The notes: generated from the letters alone by a model not told the origin. DNA of 64,000 bases from Cheilinus undulatus (GCF_018320785.1 NC_054867.1:33297855-33361854), one strand, 5' to 3'. Numbered from the stretch's first letter, positions 1 to 13,425 are shown. Made by a program: numbers and translations.

Positions 1-44
1 AAATAACACTTTCCTGAGTTTATATAATTCTCATAGATTCAGAG

Positions 45-200
45 TTAAACTTGAACTTTGGAGTGTTAAGTTTTAATATCTTAAATTTGAAAATATTTTA
101 AAATCAACTACTCTAGTTGTGTTAATTTTTAACACTCAGTGTTTTTTACACATTAAAGTGTACTTTTGACACAACATCATGTGATTTCCCTTCACTCTGG
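45..200. repeat. Possible GTGTTAA-rich MITE fragment
   Basis: Several GTGTTAA/TTAACAC words in both orientations (GAGTGTTAAG, GTGTTAATTTTTAACACTCA) recall a fish MITE made of TAACAC palindromes. No ends or duplication found. The rest of 1-650 shows nothing recognisable. Confidence 0.3.
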
Positions 201-659
201 GTGTAAATTTGAAGTCTTTATAATTGTAATGCAAAGCATTATTCATAAGCCTGGCACTGAACTGCTGCAAAGTAAGGGTGTCTTATGGCAAGGATAGAGC
301 AAAGAGACTGCAACTTTTCACAGATTACCTAAAGTGAAAGAAGCAGCTGAATAACTAGCCACAATACTGAGATATAACTGGTCCTAAAGTTTCATCTAAA
401 GTGTGTTGCTTGAGCTATCTTGTCCAGTGTTTATTTAACCTGTGATAACCAAATTTATTTTTATTATGAAAAGTAACCACTCTTATCAAAGTAACAAACA
501 ACTAATTTTATCTATCTGTGCTGCTGCACAATATAGCATTTTTCAAAATGTAAACTCCTTTTCTCACCTTTTATTATGGATGGACACACTGAACTCAAAC
601 ATTAGGATGGTAATGACAGACCTTATAGCTAAGCCATTATGTGCATAAGGCCAAGATGC

Positions 660-2080
660 CAGAAAATAAAGTAGAAGAAAGTGGGACAACATTAAGGGAA
701 AAATAATGGCATGATTTCAAAAATTGGCAATATTAAGTTAAAAGTGGCAGAAAACTCACAAAAACAGTGGTGAAAAAAGTTTAAAAGAAGCAAAATTGGT
801 TACCAAAATGCAAAATTAGTAGAGAGTGGTGAAAAATTGTTAAAAAGTAAAAAAAAATGTTGTAAAGTGTCAAAAAATGGGTTAAACAGGCAAAAATTGG
901 GTTAATAAGTTAACCTTGCAAAGCAGATGGATACGCCCATTTCCGTGTTTCTCACTGGCAAATCCGTCTTGCAAAGCTCCCGTCTGAACTGTTTGGACCT
1001 GGATAGAAAGTGACAGGACCAATCAGCTTCGAGGGCAAGTACTTTCAGGGGCAGGGGAGTCGTGACGTAAGCAGGCAGCAACAAGAGGCCGGTGCAATTA
1101 TAGCGTAAGACACTAGTATGGATGCTACTAAAGCGCCAGTTTTTATCAGAACTTGACGACACTTCTTCATCAAAAGAAAAACAAAGAACAGCAGTGAGTT
1201 GTTTTCTTTTCAAAAATGACAAAAGTCGTGTACTGACATGCCTACAGACGCCATGGTTAGCGCTATGGGGTTTACTCGTCGGTAGGGGTGCACCTCAGAT
1301 TGGGGCTACAACGTCACGTGTTTTGGTGCTCTGATTGGCCCGTAAAGATGTGACAGACAAAACGTTCATCCAATCACCCTCCGAGGTTTTTTCAAAAGCT
1401 CTGCCTTTTCCCGAACACCGTCTATGGAAGGCTAACCAGATGGATGTGTAAAACCAGGTTATTAGTAAGTGATATAGTACTAAAATAAGGGTGTAAAAAA
1501 AATGAAAATGTGAAAATGGTTAAAAATGATACTGAGCAAATAAAAAGTGGTGGTAAAAATTGCAGCAAAAATGGGTTGAACAGGCAAAAACTAAGAAAAA
1601 AAGGTTAAAAGTGGCAAAAAAAGTTGCAGAAATGGCCAGATAAAGTAGTAAAAAGGGGTTAAAAGATGGCAGAAATGGGTGAAGAGTGGCACAAATTGCT
1701 TTAAGAGGAAAAAATACCCCCCAAAAAACTATAAATGGGTTAAAGAAAATGGGTTAAAAGTAACAAAAAAGTTACAAAAATTGCCAGATAAGGTCGTAGG
1801 GGTTACAAAGGGGCAGAAATAAGTACAATTTTGGAAAAAGGGGAAAAAGTAGCAGAAATGATTGTAAACAGTGGTGAAAAGTGGTTAAAAAGTGGCATTA
1901 ATAGACATCAAAGCTCCATAATGAGGGAACTATAAGCCTGGATGCAAGCACCAATGCTACTGATCCAATACACATGCTATCATTAATAAATCATGACTGA
2001 GGGGCATTTCCTGGGTTTTTCAGGGGCCCAGTAAGTCCTGTGGGAAGGCCTGCAAATACCCAACAGCACTTGCTTCAGGA
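660..2080. repeat. GGCAAAAA-type degenerate array, copy A (interrupted at 911-1461)
   Basis: Irregular repetition of units like AGTGGCAAAAATGGGTTAAA. It starts near a segment containing AAAGTAGAAGAAA and ends in a non-repetitive tail with AGCACCAATGCTACTGATCC and a later AGGGGCCCAG...GAAGGCCTG. The same head and tail flank the array at 39230-40650, so array and flanks form one dispersed family. Confidence 0.7.
911..1461. mobile_element. 551-bp DNA transposon copy 1 with 9-bp target duplication
   Basis: Ends are TAACC...GGTTA. Flanking 9-mers are TTAATAAGT (902-910) and TTAGTAAGT (1462-1470), 8 of 9 matching. A second copy of the same family lies at 28796-29363. Inside, on the plus strand, is a decayed reading frame with KEKQRTAVSCFLFKND, shared with copy 2. 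It interrupts a GGCAAAAA-type array. A 9-bp duplication suggests MULE or Merlin, but no transposase is present. Confidence 0.75.
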
Positions 2081-2089
2081 GCATCAAAC

Positions 2090-4040
2090 TCAGATAATAA
2101 GGGCTGTTAAAATAATGTGCTCATTTGGCCGTGATTCTGATTCTGATTTTCAGAATATGAACCACACGTGTAAATCCTGTTTCTAATCTATTAGGTATGG
2201 AGATTGAACCAGTATCTTTTTGGTTTTAGGTATCATTTTAGTATCAGATATCCTGATATTAAACTCGGTATTGACAGTAAAATTTCATTTTGGCATTGTG
2301 ACAAAACAAGCCTCCACAAGTGAAGCCTATCCTCTTACTTACTGTAAGGGGTTTAAAACTGGTGAGGTTAGTGTGCGTCAGTGTGTGTCATAAAGACAGG
2401 AGCTGGGACAGAGGGCAGCAGCTAATTAGACCAACAGCGGGATCACTGAGACAAGCTGAACACAGCCGCCTTGTGTAATTGGGTAGTGGGTTGTGTATGG
2501 GGGATTTATTGATCTTTGTTTGGTTTTAGCCATATTCTCACCTTAATATGAGGTCTTCGGGAGCTCAGGAAGGCATGTCGGGGGTCACAGTACAGTCATT
2601 TCTTTTTCCAACAGCCTCCACAGCACAGAAATGGCAATATTTTGGACAGAATGATAACAGTAATTTTGTTTCTCTGGCATGGAAACATTATTACACTGGG
2701 AGATTATGAAGAGAATAGACATGGGAAATCACAACAGAGCATGACCTCATGCAACTTTGATTAAATTGTTTCATAATCTTAAAAAAGAGACACAACTGGA
2801 TGAATCTTATTTATTTTGATTTGTATTATTATGTTGTTGATGTTGTTGCATGCTTCTCAGCACAGTTCAAACTTGACCAGTGCCTGCAGATGCAGAGTGG
2901 ATCGTGAATAAATCACAAAAATGAAGTCTTAATAATCTAGAGAACAGCAGTAACCTAATCTCATTTCTTAATGCACACATCAACCAGAGCCAAAGCCTAC
3001 AACAGTTTTATACTGAACCAGTGAAAAGCACCATGGTAGCTCAGTTAATGGGCTACTAAAAGCTCCAAAATTAAGCGAACTGTTAAACACAGTTATCATG
3101 CTGTTCTGTTATACCAAAATACTCAAGTGGAACAAAACACTATAAAGACAGTATTTAGTCAAGTGTATTTCCAAAAACAACATTTTTACTTGCACACAGG
3201 TGCATGAAGATGAGGCTTTCATCACCTCTCATGCACTTTCTCAGGCTAAATGTATTGGTAGCCACTCTGCAGGGCGTCCCGAGGGGGCTGAAAGAGGAAG
3301 GTCTGCACCAAGAAAAGGATGTGCGAATGTTCCAGCTTCCTTGCCTGGGGGACAACATCTGCATGGGACCCCTCTGCAAATACATCACATGTGCTCAAGG
3401 ATAAATAAATGAAAATATACAGGATATTTTTAGGGTTGGAAATACAGATTTCTGGTTCGGGAACATGACAGCTACACACGTAGGCTTTCTGCATTTCCTA
3501 TTTTTCCTGGAAAGACATGAAGGCTCCTCAGCCCACATCAATGTATAATTCTACAAATAAGACTGGTGCTTGCAGAGGAAATGCTGGGGATGGACTGGAG
3601 CATATGGGAAACATAACATGAATCTAGATAACACAGCACACTGGTCAATTAAAAGACTGTGGATATGCGTTTACTCTGCTTTATGAAAGACTGGCTTAAT
3701 CATCCAAATAAGGGACTGTATTGTTCTGGACAGCTAGCAGGGAAATGGACTGACATCAAAGTTATGTAATCCTCACACTGACTTCCTCATTTTACACATT
3801 TTCTATCAGATTTTCACAACAGCAGCATCATTACTATCAGCATCTTAGTTATAGTGAGCAGAAAATAACCATTTTTATATATTAAAACTGCCTGACAGGT
3901 TCCTCATTGCACCCTCCTGGTATAACTTTCTTTGTTGCGTCTTGGCAATAAATCTTATACCTGACTCCTGGTCATCAGCACCTGTGAGCTACAGTGGTCA
4001 GTAGCTGTCTGCTCCAAGGATTAGCATGCCATGTTTGTTC
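2090..4040. other. No recognisable gene or repeat
   Basis: AT-rich sequence with only short, poorly coding open frames. The overlapping frames at 3155-3494 on both strands have no family resemblance. Confidence 0.5.
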
Positions 4041-4099
4041 TAGATAGGGCCTGTGTAACAGGGCAGCTTCAAGCTGGTTTTCCACAAAACCAAGTTGCG

Positions 4100-5030
4100 C
4101 CATTATTTTAAATGAGCCCTAGTACCATCTACAAACTGAAAGCCCCATTGCATATAACAGGGTATGTCAGAGACAGGCTGCGAAGAGGACGTCCCAAGAA
4201 GGCCGTTCCCTCACCCTGTCACCACTTAGGAACTGCAAGGTGTCTTCTACAGATTTGCAGTCAAGATCTGCAGGATGATATGGCTGACAAGATCATCCAA
4301 AGGAGACTGTACACAGCCGATCTCTGGTCACATAGGGCTGCCTGGAGGCCTGCCATGACTGCCCTTTAGCATCAGGCCTGTCTGCGCTGGTGTGCACTGG
4401 AACTTGAATGAGCGATGAGTCCAGATTCTACCTACAGCAGTTGGATCATAGGGTCAAAGTGTGGAGAAGGCAATGCTGATTGCTGCATAGATAGAGAAAC
4501 ATTGTTGATGGAGGCAGTGTGATGGTGTGGGGTGGCATCTCCCTCACTGTAAAAAATGAGGCTTGTCATCATTGTAGGTAATCTCAAAGCAGAGAGACAT
4601 TGGCAATCTCATATTTCCACAGTCTGGGACCAAAATCTCCTTTAAGATGGCACTGCTCACCCCCACAGAGCGGGGGTTTATCAGAGACTAAAGATTTGGG
4701 ACTGGAGAGGATGAATGGCCTGCCAGCAGTCCTGACCTCAACCCCACTGAACACTTGTGGGATCAGCTTGGGCGTGCTGTTCGTGCACACAACCATGTTG
4801 GCTGACTTGCGACAAATGCTGGTTGAAGAATGGGATGCCATCCCACAGCAGTGTGTGACCAGGCTGGTGACCAGCATGAGGAGGAGGTGACAGGCTGTTG
4901 TGGCTGTGTATGGTTCTTCCACATGATACTGAGGGTCCTGTTTGTTAAATGAGGAAATTGTTATATGGCCTTTATGTCTTGTTTCTTCAAACTTCAATCA
5001 TCCAATCCACCAAACAAGAGTCAATGGCAG
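4100..5030 (+). pseudogene. Tc1/mariner transposase remnant (Tcb1-like)
   Basis: Shifting frames read in order: GYVRDRLRRGRPKKA (GRPR hinge after the helix-turn-helix), SDESRFYLQQLDHRVKVW (first catalytic Asp region), EWPASSPDLNPTEHLWDQLG (last catalytic region of the DDE triad), then LVEEWDAIPQQCVTRLV. Frameshifts and stops separate these blocks and the middle catalytic block is unreadable, so the copy is dead. Terminal repeats were not located, so the boundaries are approximate. Confidence 0.85.
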
Positions 5031-6462
5031 AATCAGCTGTTTGGCAAAGAAGGATTTTTCACGGACGCTCTGCTGCTCATCCCACAAAAGGAAGCTCTTA
5101 CAAATGTGGCACCATATAAAGGGAAACAAACAAGGTTTCCAACGGAATAAGCTTCATTGCCATGATGCATGGTTACAACAAAAAAAATACTCTACCAAAC
5201 ACAAATTTCCGAACTTTTTCTGCCAGGTTTATCAACAGGACCCTCTTGTTCCAGTCCATGCTGAGTAATTTACCAGACAGCATGTTAATAGGAAATATGC
5301 CCTCCTCTCTCCTCTGTCTGTAGACACTAATGCTAACATGCACATTTTAATAAGATTTTAAAGGGACGTCATGTATTTGTCGACCAGTGAATTAATCAGG
5401 TAGCAGCAGTAGATGCTGTGATGAGGGCAGAGCAGTGACACTCTCAGCACCTCTTCAGTACAATAAAATCCTGCGTCTTAGTGTTGAGTTAATGGCGTGT
5501 TGTTTCACAGTTCTTCAGAGTGTAACTGCTGTGAAACTATCAGAAAATGACATGTTTGGCTTCGCTGCGGTTTGTGCCTCTTTCTCTGTGTGCTTCCCTC
5601 ACATTCTTTCATCTGCTGACTAAACAAAGCAGCAGTTAATACTAATTAAAATAAAACCCAATTGGAAAAAGTGAAAATTGAAAAATAAACTCCTGATAAA
5701 TCCTATTTGTTAGAACTATAAGAACTCCGCATTTTTCATACCCTCATTTTTAGCATAAACTTTTTCAAACTGACACATAACCTGCAGCTCTCATTGTTTT
5801 TAAGAAGCTTAAAGAGAAACACATCTACTCAGCTCATTTATAACATGAATCGTCAATGCAGTTAGCATTTTCACCATGTAATAGCCAACTGAATAAAGGC
5901 TTTATACTTTTTTTCTGAAGGGTGCCTTGGGCCTTTCATTTTCTCCCTTTGAGGGTGAGAATCTTCACCATACTTTGCACTTCTGAGCTTTACACTTTCT
6001 CTTTTATATCTTTAAGAAAAACACACTGTTAGAGAAGGTTATCATGGATATCACCTGAAAAATTCACATATTATACCAGACACCTGCCAAAAAGAGTGTG
6101 CATGGGCAGTGCATATAAATTAGAATGATGATTATTAAGAATCAAAATAAATCATTATAGTTTTTATACTATTAGAGTAACTTTTAAATATTTTTGTTTG
6201 GATTGGCTGAAGGTTTAGTCTAAGTATGCACACTATAATCGGCATATCAGTATCAGCAGAAATTAGATTAAAAAAATAACTAATGTATATGGTAGATAAG
6301 AAACATTTCTGCTGGTATTTACAGCTGATAATAATCGGTTGTAAATATTTGCCTATATCTGCTGTAAATGTGTATGTCATGTGTACAAATATGCTTGTGG
6401 AGTTTTAGGCAGGACTAACAGACCTACATCAGCTGAAGTCTTTTTCTTTGTTCATCCTCATT
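5031..6462. other. Spacer without recognised features
   Basis: Short open frames at 5435-5623 and 6135-6380 look like chance. No repeats with ends were found. Confidence 0.5.
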
Positions 6463-6470
6463 CCTTAGAC

Positions 6471-7331
6471 CAGTGTTACTCAACTCTGCTCAACCAAAGA
6501 GCCACATAGATGAAAAATACCCTTGTTAGAGGCACAATCCAAGAAGTGAAAAGTGGCAAAAATGGGTTAAGGCGGCAAAAAATTGGTGAAAAGGGGAAAA
6601 ACAGGTACAAGATGGCAAAAACTGGGTGAAAAGCGATTGAAAAAATAGGGAGAAAAGTGGCAAAAAGGGGTGAGAAATGACAAAAAATGGAGCTACGAGG
6701 CACAGAAGGTCTAGAGGTTTGAGGTGTGCCGCATGTGCACAGTTGGCCTGGGTTTTGAATTCAGCCTGTGGCACTTTCCAGCATGTCTCTCCCCAACTCT
6801 CTCATCCCTGTTTGTTCTCATCCCATCCTCTGCTGTTATCAGAGGCATAAAAATCCCAGAAATATTTGAAAAAAATTGAGTTACAGGTGGCAAAAATGAC
6901 CTGAAAGCAGCAAAAATGTGGCAAAAAATGAGTGAAAGGTGACTAAAATGGGCAAAAAGTAGGAAAAAGCGGGAAAACTGGGCAAACGTGGGGAAAAGGT
7001 AGCATTTAATGGCCAAAAGCAGCTTGAATGGGTGAAAAAGGGGCCAAAATTAGACAAAAGTGGCAAAAATAGGTTTACAATTGCAAATAGGGGCAATGGA
7101 AATATACAGACAAAAAATAAAAGTTGACAATTAAGTTTGACAATTGAAGCCTACTGTACAAGCGTGGGACTAAATTGATTAATGCCACTTGCAACAGATA
7201 ATTTCTGAGGTCAAAGTTTCCTTTTTTAAGGTTTTCTGAGGGAATAATATTTCAAATGAAGACATACAAGAGCCACAAATCATCACAAAAGAGCCACATG
7301 TGGCTCAAGAGCCATGCGTTGATTATTACTG
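6471..7331. mobile_element. hAT-like non-autonomous element containing a GGCAAAAA array
   Basis: The left end starts CAGTGTTACTCAAC with AGAGCCACAT further in; the inverted right end starts CAGTAATAATCAAC and also contains GAGCCACATGTGGCTC. Flanking 8-mers are CCTTAGAC (6463-6470) and CTTTAGAC (7332-7339), 7 of 8 alike. The interior is a GGCAAAAA array like those at 660 and 39230, split by a SINE at about 6695-6865. No transposase is present. Confidence 0.75.
6695..6865 (+). repeat. tRNA-derived SINE, diverged copy
   Basis: Same family as 14195-14335: degenerate promoter boxes (TAGAGGTTTGAGG, then GGGTTTTGAATTC), followed by CTGTGGCACTTTCCAGCATG, a pyrimidine-rich body and AGGCATAAAAATCCC near the 3' end. 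It sits inside the hAT-like element 6471-7331. Confidence 0.65.
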
Positions 7332-8288
7332 CTTTAGACTTTAAAATGTTTTCTAAAGACTTAAGCTTGTTTCTTTTAGAACTCAAACTTTACAGAGCTT
7401 CTTGAGGACTGAAATTTAGGTCTAAATTGCCGTTATATCTGCTAAAATGACTTTTTACCTATCAGACATTGGAAAAAGTCCAATATTGTAAATCCCAAGG
7501 TTAAGGGGTTGAACATGACCAATATTGTTGAAATGTTCTTTTAAACGTACAACCATGAGTCAACATAATGACTCAGCTTAAGCAACCGATATGCTGTCTT
7601 TGTGCTATTTTCAATCAACTTTATAGACAACGACCGAACTTTTTACAATTTAGGGTAGTATATTTTATGTTATACTAAATAACTGAATAAATAATGACAT
7701 CTTATGGTGGAAAAAAACAAATGTATATTCAAACATACATGTTTCCCTGTTAAAAGATGCAGTGCAAAAACTAATGGTTGCACTATCAGTCCCACATGGC
7801 AATTCTGTATACTGTACATCACTGCAGTGGTTGCTTGACCCCCCCCCCCAAAAGTCTATCAGAAAATCACACATGCAGAGTCTCTGTCTACATGGAGTAT
7901 TATGTAACTCAAGCTTACAGAGCTCTCTTCAGTCATATGATTCCCTGATTCCCTGCAGGAAATCAGCAGTTTTACACCATCAAGAACAGAATTCTTTCAC
8001 ACTGGGAAAAACAAACACTGCAATTATGTTTCATGCAAACATCATAAAGATTAAATACATAATTTCTTTATGAGAGATGAATTCAGAGTAAACTGGGTGA
8101 CATGAGAAAGACCTGATGAGGTCAAAAGTTTATTTTCAAAGAGCAGTGTGAATTAGCTTCAGCTATAAATGCTGTGGTGTTTAGCATCTGTTTACTATGT
8201 AAACCTTAAGCAGAAATGCCTCAACATTCTTATAACTCCTCTTTATTTCTGTAATATTACTTTACTTTTTTAAGATATCAAATTATTA

Positions 8289-8545
8289 CCTCAGCCAAGG
8301 AGGTTATGTGATCGGCAGGGTTTGTTAGTCAGCGTCTTTGTTTGTTAGCAACATAAGTCAAAAAGTTGTGGACGGATTTGGACATAATTTTCAGGAAATT
8401 TCAGAAATGGCATAAGGAAAAACTGATTAGATTTTGGTAGTGATTCGGATCACCGTCTGGATCCAGGAATTTTTTAAAAGGATTTTTTACTATTGGGAGA
8501 TAGAGCTAATGGCAGAGGTCCGCGCTCTCTGGGTGCTTTTCTAGT
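8289..8545 (+). mobile_element. 256-bp widespread MITE, near full length
   Basis: It begins ACCTCAGCCAAGGAGGTTAT and ends GCAGAGGTCCGCGCTCTCTG then GTGCTTTTCTAGTT, with inner GTTGTGGACGGATTTGGACA and GGATCCAGGAATTTTTT. This matches a MITE seen in many fish and invertebrates. A partial inverted copy lies at 42820-42986. Confidence 0.75.
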
Positions 8546-11004
8546 TCAAAATGTATTTCCCAGAACTTCAAAACACAAACACAAAGTAATGTTGAAATGG
8601 AAATATTTTAAATTAGAGCGCCAGCATGGAAGCTAGGCTATCAGACTATACTTATGATTATTATGAAGAAATCATCTCTTCAATCATTTTTAAGTCAAAG
8701 AATTCTGTTTGCATGTAAACATCATATCCTGTTTTCAACGCATCCTGTGACTCACAATCAGGCTAAAAGTTAGCCTGACTTCCAGTGAGCTGTGCGACTC
8801 AAATGTTTATGAATCGACTGAAAATCAAACAGTGTCTGGCTTAAGTATTGGCAGGTTCCTCGTGCACTGAGCTCCGAAAGAAACGTGTTTCATTAGTTCG
8901 GGCAAAAGCAGCATTAGATATCATAGTCTGACTGACCTGCTGTTGTCCTGGATTGCTGGGAAATGATCTTACTATCTCCAGAAACCAAGATAAATAAGTC
9001 ATTAGCTCAAGGAAACCGCTGGAAAATGACTCATCTTGGGAAAACTTGGTGAATTAAATATATGAATGCATGCACTTAGGGTTTCCATAGTTAGTACCAA
9101 AATCATGTCATTAGAATTATTAAATTAAATTAAACAAAACAGTTTTTATTTATCAGAATTGCTTATTGTGTAATTACTCTTTTGAGGGGTGTTCCCCTTT
9201 CAATCTGTGGTGCTTGTTGTGAAGGAATGCTATAAGCGTGCGTCTGTTTTGTTTTACTGAAATTCCTCTTTATGAGCAGTCGTTCAGTGATGGAGTAAAT
9301 TTCTCTCTATAGCAGAGCAGAGAGAGCTGCTGCAGGAGAAGACGGCACCAAAGAGCTCTCTGCCTCAAAGAAGAGATATTTTACTGGCTCCCAAAGAGCC
9401 ACTCAGGGACGTCTTAACAAATACAGAGAATACATTTGGGCTCCAGAGGATTCATTCCAACATGCAGGAACAGTGGAAGGAAAAACCCAAAGTCAAACCT
9501 GACACAAATAGAGATTGCAAAGTATGAAGAAGGCTGAAGCTGTAGGAGCCATTAAGCCAACATACAAAGAGAATGTGCTTTTCTCAGGTGGCTAGCTCTG
9601 ATGAATCCCATCTTCATCCTCATCCGTGGGGCTGTTTGCTTATGACCCTGAGACTGAGCTGTGTTCTCCTGATACATGAAATGATGAGGAGTGCAAGGTT
9701 TTTGCATCATCATCATCATCAATTAGATACAAATCAGCACAAAGACAGACTGTTATTGATACACCACTCAACTGGACCTGCAGCTGACAGTCATCTTCAG
9801 CATTCATTATTTCAAGGTAACAGTTAAAAAGACGCCTGTAAATGATAAAATGATATTTATTTTGTATGCTTGTTCTGTTATGAAGCCGCAACTTCCTGTT
9901 TTATTTTATCCTTTGCTGCCCTTGTTTTCCTCAGTTCCCTCTGAGTGCTTTTCCTATCATATTCCTTTTCTTGTTCGTTTTTCTTTTTTTTTTCCTTAGT
10001 GTGTTGTCCTCCTTTTCAAAACTGTGTGCCCTTCCCTTGTTTAGTTTGCCTATGTTGTTACAGGCACCTTTCTCGATTAGGTGTGCATGTTAAGTCTCTG
10101 CAGGTATTTTTACAGAGCATTTCCACAACAGTGCCATAATGAAGCTCTGCTGTTGTTATGCTTTGAGACATTGATAATGACACCACAAGGTTGTGATGTT
10201 ACTTGCCTTTGTCTGCTAATTCACACTGCTGTACAGCATTGCAGGGTGGCGAAGCAGGAGCTCTACATACACACAGAGCAGTGCATTCTGCTGGCTCCAC
10301 TGATCCTGTTTTTACCTCTTTAACCGCTGTTAATACCTCTGAAGAAGGCGCAGAGAGGTGATCATTCCATCCCCGCTTTGTGCCTCTGTGATGTTCATAG
10401 TGAAGGCAAAACGTCAATAACCCAACATAACAGGCTGTTTCACGTACACACTGCATGGGATATATTTCACATCCATCTGAGCAACAGCCCAGTGTTTGGG
10501 AAGGGCAAAAAAAAAAAATCCAAGATGAGTGGATAAACATCCTACCTGTCTCATTCATTACCGGCCAATCAGAGCTACAAAATGGCATTATATCCATTAT
10601 ATCCACACGCCACCATGTCTTTGTTTGTGTAGCATGTAAAAAAACAACAGAGTGTGAACTGGGAATTTCCCTTCAGGGATTAATAAAGTATGACTCTACG
10701 TTACCAGGGGGAGTAAACTACATATCATGAGCTCAGCAGTCAGACACTATTGTTGTTCACTGTCAGTAGAGCCAGCTGGTAAATCAAACTCTGGCTGAAG
10801 CTGTTTAGGAGAAAAGCAAAAACATCTTTTCCACCATGAAATGCTTTAAGTTCACTTCTTTCAATTGAGAAATGTTGTCCAGTTCTGATAAAACTGCAGC
10901 TTTAGCAGCATCTATGCTTATGTCTTCACCAGCAGCCATTGTTTATGGGCTTGAAGTAGAGCTAAACCCGCTATGTAGCTACAGCCTCTTTCTTGGAAAA
11001 GGAC
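8546..11004. other. Mostly unassigned spacer
   Basis: Holds a small CAT-triplet run near 9704 and the dispersed repeat with LINE-like tail at 10425-10691. The frame at 10199-10606 (minus) and others have no recognisable motif. Confidence 0.45.
10425..10525. repeat. Dispersed ~80-bp repeat, copy 1
   Basis: GATATATTTCACATCCATCT, GAGCAAC and AGTGTTTGGGAAGGGCA are shared in order with 49865-49950. A LINE-like 3' tail, AATTTCCCTTCAGGGATTAA then TAAAGTA, follows at about 10663-10691. Confidence 0.55.
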
Positions 11005-11490
11005 GCTGAATTGTCCGATCATTCAACAAACATTTCAGACCAGAGCTTTGCAAGATTGATCTGCCTGATGACAGACATGGTCTGTGTTTCACATTTTTGT
11101 CTGATATGCTCAGTTTGGCAGGGCGATCAACTCTTGGAAGAGTCCTGGTTGTGCCAAACTACTTCCATTGTAGAATTACGGGGGCCACTGTGCTCTTGGG
11201 AAACTTCAGCGCTATAGAAACTTTGTAGCCTTCCCACTTCCAAATCATGCCCGATCAATTTAATTTCCCACAGGTGGACTCCAATCAAAGTGTAGAAACA
11301 TCTCAGCAAAGACTGAGAGAAATGGGAGGAACCTGAGTTGAATTTCAAGTGTTTCTGTCTGAATATTTATGTCAATGTGATATTTCAAGTTTTTTTTAAT
11401 TAATTTGCAAAAATTTCTAAAATTCTGTTTTCACTTTGTCATGATGTGGTGCTGAGTGTAGATTAATGAGAATTAATGTCTTTTCTGGGT
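11005..11490 (-). mobile_element. Tc1-like element fragment, reverse orientation
   Basis: The plus strand carries the reverse complement of a Tc1-type transposase start region (GGAAGAGTCCTGGTTGTGCC, GGGGCCACTGTGCTCTTGGG) followed by the non-coding end typical of these fish elements (CACAGGTGGACTCCAATCAA, GTCATGATGTGGTGCTGAGT). Frames are broken. The family match is from memory of the consensus. Confidence 0.7.
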
Positions 11491-13109
11491 GGTTAGTTAA
11501 ATTCATTGTCAGAGCTAAAACCCTGCAACAATAGACGGTATCAAAGCACCAAAATAACTGTTGCCAACAGCTGTAGAAGAAGGAAAGAAGAATAATACTG
11601 GAGTCTCAAGACTGGTCTCAAACTGAGAGTTTGGTGGCTTCTTTACTAGTTCACTTGGTACTCTTAGGACCATGTGACCTTCTAGAAATCTTTGAACCAT
11701 GTGGCAATATTTTCCACAAAGTGTTCAAAAGCCAGACTTTTAGCAAAACTCATGATCTACAAAAACCCTTTTTTTCAGCTGCATGGGAAAATGTCAAGTT
11801 ATCTGCTCCAGAGGGACTTAAACTCCAAACATTTTCCAGCATCTGACCAGGTCCAACAGAAGCAGAGTTTAGAGTGACAGTTAATACCATTTCCTGCACC
11901 TTTGAGACAAAGTGTCAAAATAAAACAAAACAGCAAGGAAATGATGGAGGAAAGTAATGATCTGCTGCCCACAGAAAGAAAGAAGGAGAAAACTGTTTTT
12001 AAGAGGACAACAGTGGTCAAACGATCAGTCAGAGTACTGAGAGGGACACAAAGAACAACCTCCGCCTCAGCGACAACCTGTTGTCTCTGAGTAGAGAACA
12101 AAAGGAAGTGAACACACTGTCAGCAGAGAAAGAGACAGATTATGGAATAAAGCAGCATTTAAGTGCTACACACCACTGCGCTTAATTCAAAGGCTCTCAA
12201 AAAGGGTTGCATTTAGATAAATCAAGTCATTTATAGACTCAGAAAACAGCAGTAAATCTTTTTCTATTCAAGACACTAACAAGGCAAAAATACAAGATCA
12301 AAAGTTGATTTGATGACAAAAGTGAGAACAAATTAACACTGGAGGGATGGATATCATTATTTGCCTTAATACTGATCCCCTTATTGATCTCCTTATCGAT
12401 CTAAATCCTCATACAATCAGTCCTTTTCTATTGCTTTTGTTGGAGAGACAAAACAACAACACATTTTTAACACAGTGGTTTAAGCTAAGTAGAGCTTGAG
12501 TTATAAACATTGACAAGGTTACGATTACATCTGTGATATCTATTTTGTAAAGCTGAGGTTTGACATTTTATCCACATTTGGGAGCACTTTCAGTGCTGAT
12601 CTGAGCAGATGAGGAAGAAAACATCCTCTAGCAGCTGGAGCCAGGGTTATGGTTCCACACTAATCTGAGCGCCCTGGAGTCTTCATTTCTTCAAGCCAAG
12701 AGTCAAAAGTGAAGCATTTTTTTAATTTGATGCACAATGCTGATTTTTTTTGAGCTCATGTTCCATTCTGCAAGAACTGATGTATGTTTTTGTACCAGTC
12801 ATAAGATAAAAAAATGTTTCATCACAGAACCCATGAGGTGAGCTAAAATGCTACTGATTTCTTGGTTATGAAAAATGCAAAACCAGGATTTTACATATGC
12901 TGGCTCTGATCTCCATCCCTGGTCAGGTTGCCTGCAGTTTGCATGATATCTCCTGAGGCCCTGGCGCAACCTCTGACCACAGTGAGCCCCAGGAACCATT
13001 TAATTCCTTGAGGAGAAGTTCTTGGAACCAGAAGTGTCAGATACTTCTGGTTGAAAAGCACCTATATTGATGTCTTGTATGCTATCATACCATCATATAA
13101 TCATATCAT
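11491..13109. other. Unassigned spacer with a perfect small hairpin just beyond
   Basis: No genes recognised. A 10-bp perfect stem, AACCAGAAGT...ACTTCTGGTT, with a 7-nt loop lies at 13026-13052. Confidence 0.45.
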
Positions 13110-13425
13110 ATATAGGGCCGAACTGATTAACAGGCCGGCGATAATCTGCCAACCAGTTATAGCCTATTTAACATAATTGTTATGCATAACCCTGCACTAA
13201 ATGGTTTCCTCTGAAATGTAATGCTCACCGATTTGAGCGTTACATTCAATTTTTGAAAATAGCAAAATTTCTGCATTCAATTCATATCTTTGTAACACAT
13301 ATTGAAACTATATTTAAGGGATCAGAGACCGCTATTTGTTTTTTTATTAATTAATAAAAAACAAAAAGAAAAATCAGACGATATATCTGTTGTTAGAATT
13401 TTTTAATTCTCTCATTTTGGTTTCA
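13110..13425. mobile_element. Possible hAT-like fragment
   Basis: TAGGGCCGAACTGATTAACA at the left resembles a common fish hAT terminus (TAGGGCCGACCGATTAATC). No matching right end or target duplication was found, so the extent is a guess. Confidence 0.35.

Noticed and set aside
660-1900. Possible CRISPR-like array
   Set aside because: Units are degenerate with no constant repeat or unique spacer of fixed length, and the genome is vertebrate.
4584-4997. 137-codon minus-strand frame
   Set aside because: Antisense shadow of the Tc1-like transposase remnant.
10199-10606. 135-codon minus-strand frame
   Set aside because: Crosses a dispersed repeat, no recognised motif or splice context.
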